In this document: piece by piece, positions 37,045 through 45,368 of the stretch
Position numbering within the stretch: the stretch's first letter is position 1
Layout of the letters: each line of letters opens with the position of its first letter
The notes under the pieces: model-generated
The model's database searches: none
What the model was told of the DNA's origin: nothing
The model's input: the letters and a program-made list of their open reading frames with translations, nothing else
NCBI RefSeq assembly: GCF_900112425.1
Contig: NZ_FOLP01000003.1
Location: 124,001 to 188,000 of the forward strand
Length of the DNA stretch: 64,000 bases
Source of the DNA: Variovorax sp. OK212
GTDB lineage: Bacteria > Pseudomonadota > Gammaproteobacteria > Burkholderiales > Burkholderiaceae_C
Direction of reading: 5' to 3'
Made by a program: the position numbers and the translations under genes

Positions 37045-37353
37045 ATGGCTGCTTCTGCCTGCTCGCCCGCTCCCTTCGATACCGGCCTTGCCGAATCTCT
37101 CGCCATCCAGGCCTGCGACGAGGCCGACAGCTTGCGCGAAGTGTTGTCCGCCTACGCATGCCTCGAAAAGCTCATCGAGCCGGCCGAGTTGGGCGACACC
37201 GAACAAGTCCATCCGACCCGCACCGAGCTCGCTGCATTGGTCGGCATGGTGAACTTGGAAATGAGCCGCCGGCTCGCCGTGATCGACGCGACGCTTCAAT
37301 CGATGCGCGCCGAACTCAACGCGCGAACTACAGAAGCATCCCCAGCCAACTGA
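37045..37353 (+). CDS. Small hypothetical helical protein
   Basis: A 102-residue soluble protein with no cysteine-rich, membrane or nucleotide-binding features; I do not recognise the family. It is mostly helical by composition (SLREVLSAYACLEKLIEPAEL, TELAALVGMVNLEMSRRLAVID). GGAGG 7 bases before ATG 37045 supports expression from this start. Its 3' end overlaps the convergent DUF2938 gene by 26 bases. Similar short Ala/Leu-rich proteins are common and uncharacterised in pseudomonads and comamonads. Confidence 0.55.
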   Translation: MAASACSPAPFDTGLAESLAIQACDEADSLREVLSAYACLEKLIEPAELGDTEQVHPTRTELAALVGMVNLEMSRRLAVIDATLQSMRAELNARTTEASPAN

Positions 37354-37834
37354 CGGCCCGGCCGGTCGCATAAAGGCCCACCCCGAACACGGCATGCGTG
37401 ACCAGGCTGTGCATGCGCGCCATGGCCGGCCGCGGCGTGCGGCTGGCCGCGATGCCTGCACCCATGCCCGGCTGCAGCACGAAGAAGGGCGCGGCCACGC
37501 CGGCGATGCCGACGATCAGCGCGGGGCCGAGCGTGGGGTTGCTTGCCCACGCCATGCCCCAGACGGCGAGCAGCACGGCGGCGAATGCGATGCCGATGGC
37601 GTAGTGGGCCGTCCATCCGATGAGCCGCTCGTTGCGCACGGGCGGCGTCGCGGCGATGGGGTTGTGGCGCAAGCGTCCGCGCGTGAGGTGGACGAGCCAG
37701 CGGCCGACCAACGCGTAGTCCAGCGCGGGAATGCCGAGCAGGCGCTTTCGCACCACGGCCCATATGTCCATCACCACCGTTGCGCCCGCGCCGATGGCGA
37801 GCGCGTGGGCGAGCCAGTCGGTTGCAGCGGTCAT
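37328..37834 (-). CDS. DUF2938 family membrane protein
   Basis: A 168-residue protein with four hydrophobic helices (ALAIGAGATVVMDIWAVV, HYAIGIAFAAVLLAVWGMAW, GPALIVGIAGVAAPFFVL, HAVFGVGLYATGRAVSWLG). The VVMDIWAVVRKRLLGIPALDYALVGRWL segment and LQPGMGAGIAASRTP are DUF2938 hallmarks. Function is unknown. ATG 37834 overlaps the methyltransferase stop (ATGA), so both are read from the MerR-type promoter upstream. Confidence 0.8.
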   Translation of the reverse strand: MTAATDWLAHALAIGAGATVVMDIWAVVRKRLLGIPALDYALVGRWLVHLTRGRLRHNPIAATPPVRNERLIGWTAHYAIGIAFAAVLLAVWGMAWASNPTLGPALIVGIAGVAAPFFVLQPGMGAGIAASRTPRPAMARMHSLVTHAVFGVGLYATGRAVSWLGMLL

Positions 37835-38688
37835 GCGGCAACCCCTTCGGCGCGGGCACCGATCGACCAGCACGCGGCCACCAGGCGGACTTCATCGCCG
37901 TGTACGAAGGGTTCGAACGCGGCGCGCACGGTGTCGATGACTTGCGCGCGGGTTCGTTCGTCGGCCTGCGACAGCGCCGAACCGACGGGCCCCATCCGGC
38001 TCAGGTAGCCGAGCAGGTCTTTCTCGGGCAGCGTGCAGGGCACATCGATCGGCTCGATGGCGATGCCGTGCCAGCCGCTTTGTTGCAGCACGGCCTGGAC
38101 GTGTGCGCGGTCGGCAAAGGCGAACTGCCCCGGCGCCCCCGGCTTGCGCGCGGGAAGGTTCGGCAGCAGCGGTGCCGCGGCGCGCTCGGCGGTAGTCATG
38201 AAAGGGTTCTCCGCGGCGCTGCGCCAGGCGATGAACCGCAGCGACGCGTCACGCGCCGCGGCGCGGTGCAGGTTGGTGAACGCGCTCACTGGGTCGTCGA
38301 AGAACATCACGCCGAAGCGCGAGACGAGCAGGTCGAAGCTGCCGGGCGCAAACGTGTGGGTCTGCGCGTCGGCGCAGACGAAGGTGGTGGGCATGCCTTG
38401 CCGCTCGGCGCGCGTGCGCGCGGTGGCGATCATGGGCTGCGAGATGTCGATGCCGCTGCAGTGGCTTGCGGTACCGAGCTGCTGCGCCACGGCGAGCGTG
38501 GTGCCGCCGGTGCCGCAACCCACGTCGAGCACGCGGCGCGCGCCCGCGGCACGGGCTGCGTCGACCAGCAGGTCTTCGAAGGGTTTGAAGAGGCGGTCGA
38601 GCGAGGCCTGCGCATCGACCCATGCGTGGCCCGATGAGCCGTTCCACAGCCGTGCCTGCTCGTTGCCCGTGGACTGGGTGGTTTCCAT
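37831..38688 (-). CDS. Class I SAM-dependent methyltransferase
   Basis: A 285-residue methyltransferase with a Rossmann core: motif I RVLDVGCGTGGTTLAVAQ (about 49), acidic GIDISQPMIATART, FVCADAQTHTF, and FDLLVSRFGVMFFDDP as motif IV/post. The N-terminus NEQARLWNGSSGHAWVDAQ resembles UbiE/COQ5-like small-molecule methyltransferases. The substrate is unknown. ATG 38688 has AAAGGA 9 bases upstream. It is divergent from a MerR regulator, with a MerR-type promoter between them. Confidence 0.87.
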   Translation of the reverse strand: METTQSTGNEQARLWNGSSGHAWVDAQASLDRLFKPFEDLLVDAARAAGARRVLDVGCGTGGTTLAVAQQLGTASHCSGIDISQPMIATARTRAERQGMPTTFVCADAQTHTFAPGSFDLLVSRFGVMFFDDPVSAFTNLHRAAARDASLRFIAWRSAAENPFMTTAERAAAPLLPNLPARKPGAPGQFAFADRAHVQAVLQQSGWHGIAIEPIDVPCTLPEKDLLGYLSRMGPVGSALSQADERTRAQVIDTVRAAFEPFVHGDEVRLVAACWSIGARAEGVAA

Positions 38689-38730
38689 GATTTCGTTTCC
38701 TTTGGCTTGCCTTCGCGAGGCGGAAACCGC

Positions 38731-38761
38731 ACTATGCGAGCTCAAGCCGACTTGAGGTCAA
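38731..38761 (-). promoter_or_regulatory. MerR-type promoter/operator for the methyltransferase-DUF2938 operon
   Basis: On the minus strand TTGACC (38761-38756) and CATAGT (38736-38731) are separated by exactly 19 bases. Within the long spacer is an inverted repeat CTCAAG-N4-CTTGAG (38741-38756). An over-long 19-bp spacer holding a dyad is the defining arrangement of promoters activated by DNA-distorting MerR proteins, and a MerR gene is divergent here. Confidence 0.8.
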
Positions 38762-38782
38762 GAGGGGAGGGGCCAAAGAGTG

Positions 38783-39235
38783 ATGCATCTGGACATCAGC
38801 GAGGTGGCGCAGCGTTCCGGCGTGCCGGCTTCGGCGCTGCGGTATTACGAAGAAAAGGGGCTGATCGCCTCGACCGGGCGGCGCGGCCTGCGCCGCCTGT
38901 TCGACATCGGCGTGCTCGAGCGGCTGGCGCTGATCGCGCTGGGCCGCACCGCGGGGTTCTCGCTGGACGAGATCGCGCGCATGTTCGGCACCGACGGCCA
39001 GCCGCGCATCGACCGGCTGATGCTCACGGCCAAGGCCGACGAGCTCGACCGGACCATCCGCAACCTGAGCGTGATGCGCGACGGGCTGCGGCATGCCGCC
39101 GTGTGTTCCGCGCCCAGCCATATGGAGTGCCCGAAGTTCAGGCGCATCCTGCGGGCCGCGGAGGCTGGGGCGAAGGTGAAGTCGGAGAAGAAAGCGCCGA
39201 GGGTGCCGAAGCCACCGAAGCCGCCAAAAGGCTGA
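38783..39235 (+). CDS. MerR family transcriptional regulator
   Basis: A 150-residue MerR regulator. The winged helix is DISEVAQRSGVPASALRYYEEKGLIASTGRRGLRRLFD, followed by FSLDEIARMF and a dimerisation helix (KADELDRTIRNLSVMRDGL). The effector region has two cysteines in CSAPSHMECPKF, possibly a redox- or metal-sensing site but unlike the four-Cys SoxR cluster. The tail is Lys/Pro-rich. ATG 38783 is chosen; a GTG immediately before it at 38780 is in frame. It is divergent from its probable target operon. Confidence 0.88.
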   Translation: MHLDISEVAQRSGVPASALRYYEEKGLIASTGRRGLRRLFDIGVLERLALIALGRTAGFSLDEIARMFGTDGQPRIDRLMLTAKADELDRTIRNLSVMRDGLRHAAVCSAPSHMECPKFRRILRAAEAGAKVKSEKKAPRVPKPPKPPKG

Positions 39236-39290
39236 CGGAATGACGGCTGGCCAGGGTGGCGGGTTGCGCCCGGGGTGCGATCCCGCCGAC

Positions 39291-39360
39291 GGCGGGCCCT
39301 GTTTCGCGAATGTCCCCCGGCCTGCGGCCTCCTCCTTTATTTCGCGAAACAGGACCCGCC
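39291..39360. repeat. 70-bp inverted repeat with nested palindromes
   Basis: Two 20-base arms (39291-39310 and 39341-39360) are inverted copies with 19 of 20 matching; each contains a TTTCGCGAA core. The 30-base loop is GC-rich and contains CCGGCCTGCGG. A smaller CCCGCC/GGCGGG dyad precedes the left arm. It sits between the MerR and acetyltransferase 3' ends, so it could act as a bidirectional terminator, but its size suggests a dispersed intergenic repeat. No transposase is present. Confidence 0.65.
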
Positions 39361-39464
39361 ATCGACGTGCTCGTTGTCAGGTGCGGTCGTTGATCGGCGA
39401 GCACCCGGTGTTCTGTGCACGCGTCCGGAACCAAGTCCGCACAGCGTTGCGCATCAAGCGCAGT

Positions 39465-39917
39465 TCACACCGGCGTCTTCTGCATGAAGACGCTGAACGG
39501 GTCGGGCCCGTACCCGCCGAACGGCCCGCGGCGTTCGTAGCCCGCGCGTGCATAGAGCGAGATGGCCTCGGGCTGGCTAGGTCCTGTCTCCAGCATGAAC
39601 GTCATGCAGCCCTTCGCCTTCGCTTCGTGCTCGAGAAAACCCAGCACCTTCGCCGCAATGCCTTGTCCGCGGTTCTCGGGCCGCACGAACATGCGTTTGA
39701 GTTCGCCGAACTCGGGGCCGACGACGATGGCGCCGCAGCCAACGGCCTTGCCTTCAAGGTCGCGCGCTACCGCGAACAGCACGTTCGCGGCCGACAGCGC
39801 CGCGATGTCGATGCCGTGGTGGCTCTCTGGCGGGTACAGCGGCTTCTGGTACGCGTCGAGGTCGTCGATGAGTTGGACGACGTCGGGTTGGTCGGGGCTT
39901 TCGAGGGAAATCTGCAT
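39465..39917 (-). CDS. GNAT family N-acetyltransferase
   Basis: A 150-residue acetyltransferase. The acetyl-CoA binding motif A is GELKRMFVRPENRGQGIAAKVLGFLEHEA (about 73-101) with the RGQGIA pyrophosphate loop; motif B is ETGPSQPEAISLYARAGYERRGPFGGYG. The substrate is unknown; similar proteins act on small amines or amino acids. It follows the secreted hypothetical gene on the same strand by 25 bases. Confidence 0.87.
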   Translation of the reverse strand: MQISLESPDQPDVVQLIDDLDAYQKPLYPPESHHGIDIAALSAANVLFAVARDLEGKAVGCGAIVVGPEFGELKRMFVRPENRGQGIAAKVLGFLEHEAKAKGCMTFMLETGPSQPEAISLYARAGYERRGPFGGYGPDPFSVFMQKTPV

Positions 39918-39942
39918 CGGTCGATGCTATCCGGGCCGTCGA

Positions 39943-40437
39943 TCAATCGACGGGTCGGGCGGACCTGAGCCGTCGGTCGGTCGCACGCTCCAGTGCGTCC
40001 TTCAAGAGTGCCATCTTGCGGGTATTGCAAGGTTCACAGTCGTAGAAGCTCTCTGTGCCAGCGATGGGATCGAGTTTTGCAGTCGACTCGAAGACATTGA
40101 TTCGCCCCGTAGGTTCGATCCCGACAACGATGGTCTTGCCATTCTTGAACGTGACGGACGCACCACCTGAGCAACCCGTTCTCTGCGCGTCCTCGCTGAA
40201 ATAGGATTTCTTCGAGACCTTGCGCATGTGCCGCAGGGCATAGCGCACGTCGTCCTCGGTCAGCACGACATCGGCGCAATCCAGGAAGTTCTTGTTCTCC
40301 CAGGCAGACCCGCTGGAGGGGTCGACGATGTCGATCTGCTTGATGGAATCGACCGGGTATCGCTTGTCGGCCGCATGAGCGGGGACGATGACCGCTGCGG
40401 CAGCCAGCGCTACCCGAAGGATGCCGGCTCTGCTCAT
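39943..40437 (-). CDS. Secreted hypothetical protein
   Basis: A 164-residue protein with a clear signal peptide (SRAGILRVALAAAAVIVPAHA) cut before ADKRYPV. The mature part has four cysteines (FLDCADVVL, RTGCSGG, FYDCEPCNTRK) that could form two disulfides, and an ASVTFKNGKTIVVGI beta segment. I do not recognise the family. It is probably periplasmic. ATG 40437 begins the signal sequence; no strong ribosome binding site is evident. Confidence 0.7.
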   Translation of the reverse strand: MSRAGILRVALAAAAVIVPAHAADKRYPVDSIKQIDIVDPSSGSAWENKNFLDCADVVLTEDDVRYALRHMRKVSKKSYFSEDAQRTGCSGGASVTFKNGKTIVVGIEPTGRINVFESTAKLDPIAGTESFYDCEPCNTRKMALLKDALERATDRRLRSARPVD

Positions 40438-40665
40438 GGCATGGACGGGAAGATTCCAGATTCGCTCCGTGCTTTCATCGGATCTCCTCGCGTGGTTGTT
40501 CGTCTGTTCAGCTCTTGCGTTGTGGCAGTGGCTTGGCTGCCTCGGCACGACCTCCCGGCGCATGCTATCGCAGGGAATTCGGAGCCAAGCCCGAAGTGCT
40601 CGGTGCTCTCGCGCAAAGCCCACCCGCGCACAAGGTTCCCTCCTTCGCCCAACAATGCCCTTCAA

Positions 40666-40687
40666 CGGCAGGCCGGTCGGCCTGCCG
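40666..40687. repeat. 22-base GC palindrome upstream of the aldo/keto reductase
   Basis: Two 10-base arms, CGGCAGGCCG and CGGCCTGCCG, separated by two bases, followed on the plus strand by ATTTCTTG. It looks like a terminator, yet no plus-strand gene precedes it, so it may be an operator or a leader hairpin of the reductase gene 36 bases downstream. Confidence 0.45.
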
Positions 40688-40722
40688 ATTTCTTGAATCC
40701 GCACGCGCGAAGGAGTAGCACT

Positions 40723-41751
40723 TTGGAATACCGTCATCTGGGCAAATCGGGCCTCAAGGTCCCCGTGCTGAGCTTCGGCACGGGCACCTTCGGCGGCAAG
40801 GGCGAGTTCTTCAGCGCATGGGGCAGCACCGACGTGGCCGAGGCTCGCAAGCTCATCGACATCTGCCTCGACGCGGGCGTCAACATGTTCGACAGCGCCG
40901 ACATCTATTCGGCCGGCGCGGCCGAGTCGGTACTGGGCGAAGCCATCAAGGGCCGGGCGCGCGACCAGTTGCTGATCTCCACCAAGGCCACCTTTCGCAG
41001 CGGCAAGGGCGAGAACGAAGTGGGGTCGTCGCGCCATCACCTGGTGGCGGCGGTCGATGCGGCGCTCAAGCGCCTGGGCACGGACTACATCGACCTGTTC
41101 CAGCTGCACGGCTTCGATGCGAGCACGCCGGTGGAAGAAACGCTGTCCACGCTCGACGACCTCGTGCGCGCGGGCAAGCTGCGCTACATCGGCGTGTCGA
41201 ACTTCTCGGGCTGGCACCTGATGAAGTCGCTGGCGGTGTCGCAGCGCTACGGCTATGCGCGCTACGTGGCGCACCAGGCCTATTACTCGCTGGTGGGGCG
41301 CGACTACGAATGGGAGCTGATGCCGCTCGCGCAGGACCAGGGCGTGGGCGCCGTGGTGTGGAGCCCGCTGGGCTGGGGCCGCCTCACGGGCAAGATCCGC
41401 CGCGGCCAGCCGCTGCCGGCCAACAGCCGCCTGCACGTGACGGCCGACATGGGCCCGCCGGTGCCCGACGAGCTGCTGTACCGCGTGGTCGAGGCGTTGG
41501 AAAAAGTGGGCGCCGAAGTCGGCAAGACGGTGCCGCAGGTCGCGCTGAACTGGCTGCTGCAACGCCCGACGGTGTCGAGCGTGGTGGTGGGCGCGCGCGA
41601 CGAGGCGCAGCTGCGGCAGAACCTGGGCGCGGTGGGCTGGAACCTCACGCCCGCGCAGGTCGCCGAGCTCGACGCGGCCAGCGCCACGACGCGCGCCTAC
41701 CCCTACTGGCACCAGCAGGGCTTTCTGGAGCGCAACCCGAATCCGGTCTAA
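40723..41751 (+). CDS. Aldo/keto reductase
   Basis: A 342-residue NADPH-dependent aldo/keto reductase (AKR). It starts at TTG 40723, supported by AGGAG 7 bases upstream and by the typical MEYRHLGKSGLKVPVLSFGTGTFGG N-terminus; no suitable ATG exists. The catalytic tetrad is visible: Asp and Tyr in NMFDSADIYSAG, Lys in STKATF, His in QLHGFD. The C-terminal SSVVVGARDEAQLRQNLGAVGW binds NADPH. The stop overlaps that of the convergent LysR gene. The substrate is unknown. Confidence 0.88.
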   Translation: MEYRHLGKSGLKVPVLSFGTGTFGGKGEFFSAWGSTDVAEARKLIDICLDAGVNMFDSADIYSAGAAESVLGEAIKGRARDQLLISTKATFRSGKGENEVGSSRHHLVAAVDAALKRLGTDYIDLFQLHGFDASTPVEETLSTLDDLVRAGKLRYIGVSNFSGWHLMKSLAVSQRYGYARYVAHQAYYSLVGRDYEWELMPLAQDQGVGAVVWSPLGWGRLTGKIRRGQPLPANSRLHVTADMGPPVPDELLYRVVEALEKVGAEVGKTVPQVALNWLLQRPTVSSVVVGARDEAQLRQNLGAVGWNLTPAQVAELDAASATTRAYPYWHQQGFLERNPNPV

Positions 41752-42641
41752 GCCGGCGTGAGCCCCAGCACCCAGCGCTTGAAGTCTTCCAGCGCCCCGG
41801 AGGCCGGCCGGCCTTCGGGGTAGGCGAAGTAGTAGCCCTGGCGCACGTCGAGGTGCCGGTCGACCGGAATCACGAGCTCGCCGGTGCGCAGTTCCTGCGC
41901 GATCAGGATGCGCGGGGCCAGGCCCACGCCCATGCCGGCCGCCGTGGCCGCCACCACCATGGTGAAGAGCTCGTAGCGCGGTCCGCGCGAGGCGTGCACC
42001 GTGTACTCCCAGCCCTGCTGCGCATACCAGTCGCGCCACGCATGCGCGCGCGTGCTCAGGTGCACGTGGCGGCAGCGCGCGAAGCTCGCTTCGTCCCACG
42101 GGCCGTGCGCGTCGCGAAACGCCGGGCTGCAGATGGGCACCATCTCGCCTTCGGAAAAGATCAAGCCGCCGCGCGTGTTGGGCCAGAACTGGTCGCCGAA
42201 GTAGATGGCCGCGTCGTAGGCGTTCTCCTGGAACGAGAAGGGCTGCGAGCGCGCCGACAGGTTGACGGTGATGTTCGGATGCAGCCGGCTGAACTCCGGC
42301 AGCCGCGGTATCAGCCATTGCGTGGCAAAGGTCGGCACCACGGCCAGTTCGAGCACAAAGCCCATCTCATGCCCGGCGCTGATCTCCAGCGTGTCGCGGC
42401 GGATCTGGTCGAGGTGGTGGCGAATGCGCGCCGCGTACTCGCGGCCCACGTCGGTGAGCGTGAGGCGCTTGCGCACGCGCGAGAACAGCGGCACGCCCAG
42501 CCGCTGCTCGAGCGCGGCCACCTGCCGGCCGACGGCGCTCTGCGTCAGCGCCAGCTCGCTCGCCGCGCGAGTGAAGCTCCCCAGCCGCGCCGAGGCCTCG
42601 AAGGCCTGCAGCGCGCCGAGGTTGGGAATGTCTTTTCTCAT
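41748..42641 (-). CDS. LysR-type regulator (GcvA-like)
   Basis: A 297-residue LysR regulator of the GcvA-like group. The N-terminal helix-turn-helix is LGALQAFEASARLGSFTRAASELALTQSAVGRQVAALEQRLGVPLFSR. The effector domain has MGFVLELAVVPTFATQWLIPRLPEF and a C-terminal VPVDRHLDVRQGYYFAYPEG-like strand. It is divergent from the FAD oxidoreductase (54 bases between starts), its likely target, and convergent with the aldo/keto reductase. Confidence 0.88.
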   Translation of the reverse strand: MRKDIPNLGALQAFEASARLGSFTRAASELALTQSAVGRQVAALEQRLGVPLFSRVRKRLTLTDVGREYAARIRHHLDQIRRDTLEISAGHEMGFVLELAVVPTFATQWLIPRLPEFSRLHPNITVNLSARSQPFSFQENAYDAAIYFGDQFWPNTRGGLIFSEGEMVPICSPAFRDAHGPWDEASFARCRHVHLSTRAHAWRDWYAQQGWEYTVHASRGPRYELFTMVVAATAAGMGVGLAPRILIAQELRTGELVIPVDRHLDVRQGYYFAYPEGRPASGALEDFKRWVLGLTPA

Positions 42642-42695
42642 CGGCGCTATTCTGCAAGCTGCGTGCGGGCGGATGCACGACAAGAAAGGCAATTC

Positions 42696-43868
42696 ATGCG
42701 TCGTGTGGTGATCATCGGGGGCGGGGCCATCGGTTCGGCCATCGCGTATTTCCTGACCCGCGACCCGGAGGAAGAGCCCTTCGAGGTCACGGTGGTCGAG
42801 CGCGACTTCTCTTACCGGCAGGCGTCGTCGGCACTGTCGGCCAGCTCGATCCGCCAGCAGTTTTCCACCGCCATCAACATCGAGATGTCGCTCTACGGCA
42901 TCGGCTTTTTCCGCACGCTGGGCGAGACGCTGCGCGTGGGAAGCGACGTGCCCGACATCGGGCTGGTCGAGCCCGGCTATCTCTACCTGGCCTCGCCGGC
43001 GGGCGAGCAGGTGCTGCGCGAGAACCATGCGATGCAGAAGGCGCACGCGGTCGACGTGGCGCTGATGGCACCCGATGAACTGAAGGCGCGCTTTCCATGG
43101 ATATCCACCGAAGGCGTGGCGCTTGCCTCGCTGGGGCTGTCGGGCGAGGGCTGGTACGACGGCTACAGGCTGCTGCAGGCCTTTCGCAAGAAAGCGGCGT
43201 CGCAGGGCGCGCACTACGTGCAGGCGCATGCGACCGGCTTGCGCCGCAATACTCGCAACGTGACGGGTGTTCAGCTCGACGATGGTCAGGTCCTGGATGC
43301 AGACGTTGTCGTCAACGCCGCGGGCGCCTGGGCCGCGAAGGTGGCGGAATGGGCCGCCATCGACCTGCCGGTGCGCGGCCGCCGCCGCAGCGTGTTCAGC
43401 TTCTCGTGCCCCGACACGCTGCCCGGCTGCCCGCTGGTGATCGACACCTCCGGCATCTGGCTGCGGCCCGAGGGCCGCCAGTTCATCTGCGGCTTCGCGC
43501 CGCCCGCAGACCAGGACCCGGACGACATGCCGCTCGACGTGGAATACGAAGCCTTCGAGCGCCTGATCTGGCCGTCGTTGGCCGAGCGCGTGCCGGCCTT
43601 CGAGGCCGTCCGCATGACGGGGGCGTGGGCCGGCTACTACGAGATGAACGTGTTCGACCACAACGCCATCCTCGGCCTGCACCCAAACTGCGACAACCTC
43701 TACTTTGCGAACGGCTTCTCGGGCCATGGCCTGCAGCAGTGCCCGGCGGCGGGGCGCGGCATTGCGGAGCTGATCCGCTACGGCGCCTACCGCAGCCTCG
43801 ACCTGTCGCCGGTGTCTTTCACGCGCATCCTGGAGAACCGGCCGCTGCTCGAGAAGAACGTGATCTGA
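42696..43868 (+). CDS. FAD-dependent oxidoreductase (DAO/DadA family)
   Basis: A 390-residue flavoenzyme of the D-amino-acid-oxidase superfamily. FAD binding is by VVIIGGGAIGSAIAYFLTRD at the N-terminus and VVNAAGAWAAKVAEWA mid-way. RRSVFSFSCPDTLPGCPLVIDTSGIWLRPEGRQFICGF and the C-terminal NGFSGHGLQQCPAAGRGIAELI match FOXRED1-like/sarcosine-oxidase-like members. The substrate is probably an amino acid or N-methyl amino acid. AAAGG lies 7 bases before ATG 42696. It is divergent from a LysR regulator. Confidence 0.86.
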   Translation: MRRVVIIGGGAIGSAIAYFLTRDPEEEPFEVTVVERDFSYRQASSALSASSIRQQFSTAINIEMSLYGIGFFRTLGETLRVGSDVPDIGLVEPGYLYLASPAGEQVLRENHAMQKAHAVDVALMAPDELKARFPWISTEGVALASLGLSGEGWYDGYRLLQAFRKKAASQGAHYVQAHATGLRRNTRNVTGVQLDDGQVLDADVVVNAAGAWAAKVAEWAAIDLPVRGRRRSVFSFSCPDTLPGCPLVIDTSGIWLRPEGRQFICGFAPPADQDPDDMPLDVEYEAFERLIWPSLAERVPAFEAVRMTGAWAGYYEMNVFDHNAILGLHPNCDNLYFANGFSGHGLQQCPAAGRGIAELIRYGAYRSLDLSPVSFTRILENRPLLEKNVI

Positions 43869-43892
43869 CAGCGCCGGCGACGCGCCCGGTGG

Positions 43893-44249
43893 CTAAGGCG
43901 AGTTCTCGTCTCCATGGAAGATCTTGGTCCGGAACAGCCCGAACACGGCGAACGCCGATTCCGGCTTGCCGTTGCGCGCAAAGGTGTAGCCGGTAGGGCA
44001 AAGCCACCGGTCCGGCTTGCGCGCCGCGAACTCCGCCGGGCTCAGCCGCTTGCGCAGTTCGCGCTTGAGGTACAGGGAGCTGTCGCATTCGATGGCGGCC
44101 GATCCGCCTGCATAAGTGACGAGCGGCGAGAGCACGAGCGCCGCGATCGCCGAGAGCACGCGCTGCCCGCCCGCGCGGCGCGCCAAGGCGTAGATGCACG
44201 CGCCGATGCCGAGCACGACGCAAGCCGGAACGAGAAGGATCGACCACAT
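43893..44249 (-). CDS. Small membrane hypothetical protein
   Basis: A 118-residue protein with two N-terminal hydrophobic helices (SILLVPACVVLGIGACIYAL, LSAIAALVLSPLVTYAGGSA) and a soluble C-terminal part with two cysteines (AIECDSSLYLKRELRKRL, DRWLCPTGYTFARNGK). The LYLKRELRKRLSPAEFAARKP segment is charged. I do not recognise the family. ATG 44249 precedes the first helix; the frame stays open further upstream. It lies between convergent and divergent neighbours. Confidence 0.55.
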   Translation of the reverse strand: MWSILLVPACVVLGIGACIYALARRAGGQRVLSAIAALVLSPLVTYAGGSAAIECDSSLYLKRELRKRLSPAEFAARKPDRWLCPTGYTFARNGKPESAFAVFGLFRTKIFHGDENSP

Positions 44250-44346
44250 GCGCCGACGATACGGCACGCCGGTTCGCCCCCGGGGCATTGGCTAGGCGGT
44301 GCGTGGGAGAGGGCGTACGATCTTCGCCAGAGAGGCGCACCCAACC

Positions 44347-45360
44347 ATGACCGCACAGACACTCATCGATACCGCCCGCGCGCTGGTCGCCGGGGACAAG
44401 GGCCTGCTCGCCATGGACGAGAGCAACGCCACCTGCAACAAGCGCTTCGCGGTGCTGGGCATCCCGCAGACCGAGGCGGCGCGGCGCGACTGGCGCGAGC
44501 TGATCGTCACGGCACCGGGCCTGGCCGACAGCATCAGCGGCGCGATCCTGTTCGACGAAACGATCCGCCAGAAGACCAACGCGGGCGCGCCGTTTGCCAA
44601 GGCGCTGGCCGGCGTGGGGATCATTCCGGGCATCAAGGTCGACACCGGTGCGAAGCCGCTGGCCGGCCACCCGGGCGAGACCGTCACCGAAGGCCTCGAC
44701 GGCCTGCGCGAGCGCCTCGCCGAATACGCCGGCATGGGCGCGCGCTTTGCCAAGTGGCGCGGCGTGATCGCCATCGACAAGGGCCTGCCGACCCGCGCCT
44801 GCATCCGCGTCAACGCGCATGCGCTCGCACGCTACGCCGCGCTGTGCCAGGAGGCCGGCATCGTGCCCATCGTCGAGCCCGAGGTGCTGATGGACGGCGA
44901 CCATTCGCTCGCGCGCTGCGCCGAAGTCACCGAAGAAGTGCTGCACCGGACCTTCGCCGAGCTGCGCGCGCAGGGCGTGCTGCTCGAAGGCATGCTGCTG
45001 AAGCCGAACATGGTGCTGCCGGGGCAGAAGGCCGCCACGCAGGATTCGGTCGAGGCGGTGGCCGAGGCCACGGTCGGCTGCCTGCTGCGCACCGTGCCTG
45101 CCGCCGTGCCCGGCGTGGCGTTTCTCTCCGGCGGCCAGGCGGCGCACCTGGCGTCGGCCCGCCTGAACGAAATGAACGTCCGGTTCAAGTCGCGCATGCC
45201 GTGGGCCTTGACCTTCTCGTTCTCCCGCGCGGTGCAGCAGCCCGCGCTCGATGCATGGAAGGGCGACGGTGCCAACGTGGCGGTCGCCCAGCAGGCGCTG
45301 GTGCTTCGCACCCGCTCCAACCAGGCCGCGCGCCGCGGCAACTACAAGGAAGAGGCATAG
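44347..45360 (+). CDS. Class I fructose-bisphosphate aldolase
   Basis: A 337-residue Schiff-base aldolase, rarer in bacteria than the zinc class II enzyme. Family motifs are GLLAMDESNATCNKRF (about 22), KGLPTRACIRVNAHALARYA, IVPIVEPEVLMDGDHS and the Schiff-base lysine Lys219 in EGMLLKPNMVLPG. SGGQAAHLASARLNEMN and WALTFSFSRAVQQPAL close the barrel. It acts in glycolysis/gluconeogenesis. The CoA-transferase gene begins 8 bases after its stop, so the two form an operon. Confidence 0.92.
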   Translation: MTAQTLIDTARALVAGDKGLLAMDESNATCNKRFAVLGIPQTEAARRDWRELIVTAPGLADSISGAILFDETIRQKTNAGAPFAKALAGVGIIPGIKVDTGAKPLAGHPGETVTEGLDGLRERLAEYAGMGARFAKWRGVIAIDKGLPTRACIRVNAHALARYAALCQEAGIVPIVEPEVLMDGDHSLARCAEVTEEVLHRTFAELRAQGVLLEGMLLKPNMVLPGQKAATQDSVEAVAEATVGCLLRTVPAAVPGVAFLSGGQAAHLASARLNEMNVRFKSRMPWALTFSFSRAVQQPALDAWKGDGANVAVAQQALVLRTRSNQAARRGNYKEEA

Positions 45361-45368
45361 ACACGCGC

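Noticed and set aside
39291..39360. Insertion-sequence ends
   Set aside because: No transposase or target duplication is visible; arms are only 30 bases apart.
40818..43868. A continuous plus-strand frame of about 1000 codons joining the aldo/keto reductase region to the FAD oxidoreductase
   Set aside because: The frame differs from that of the reductase and only its last 390 codons, from ATG 42696, are protein-like; it is not a fusion gene.
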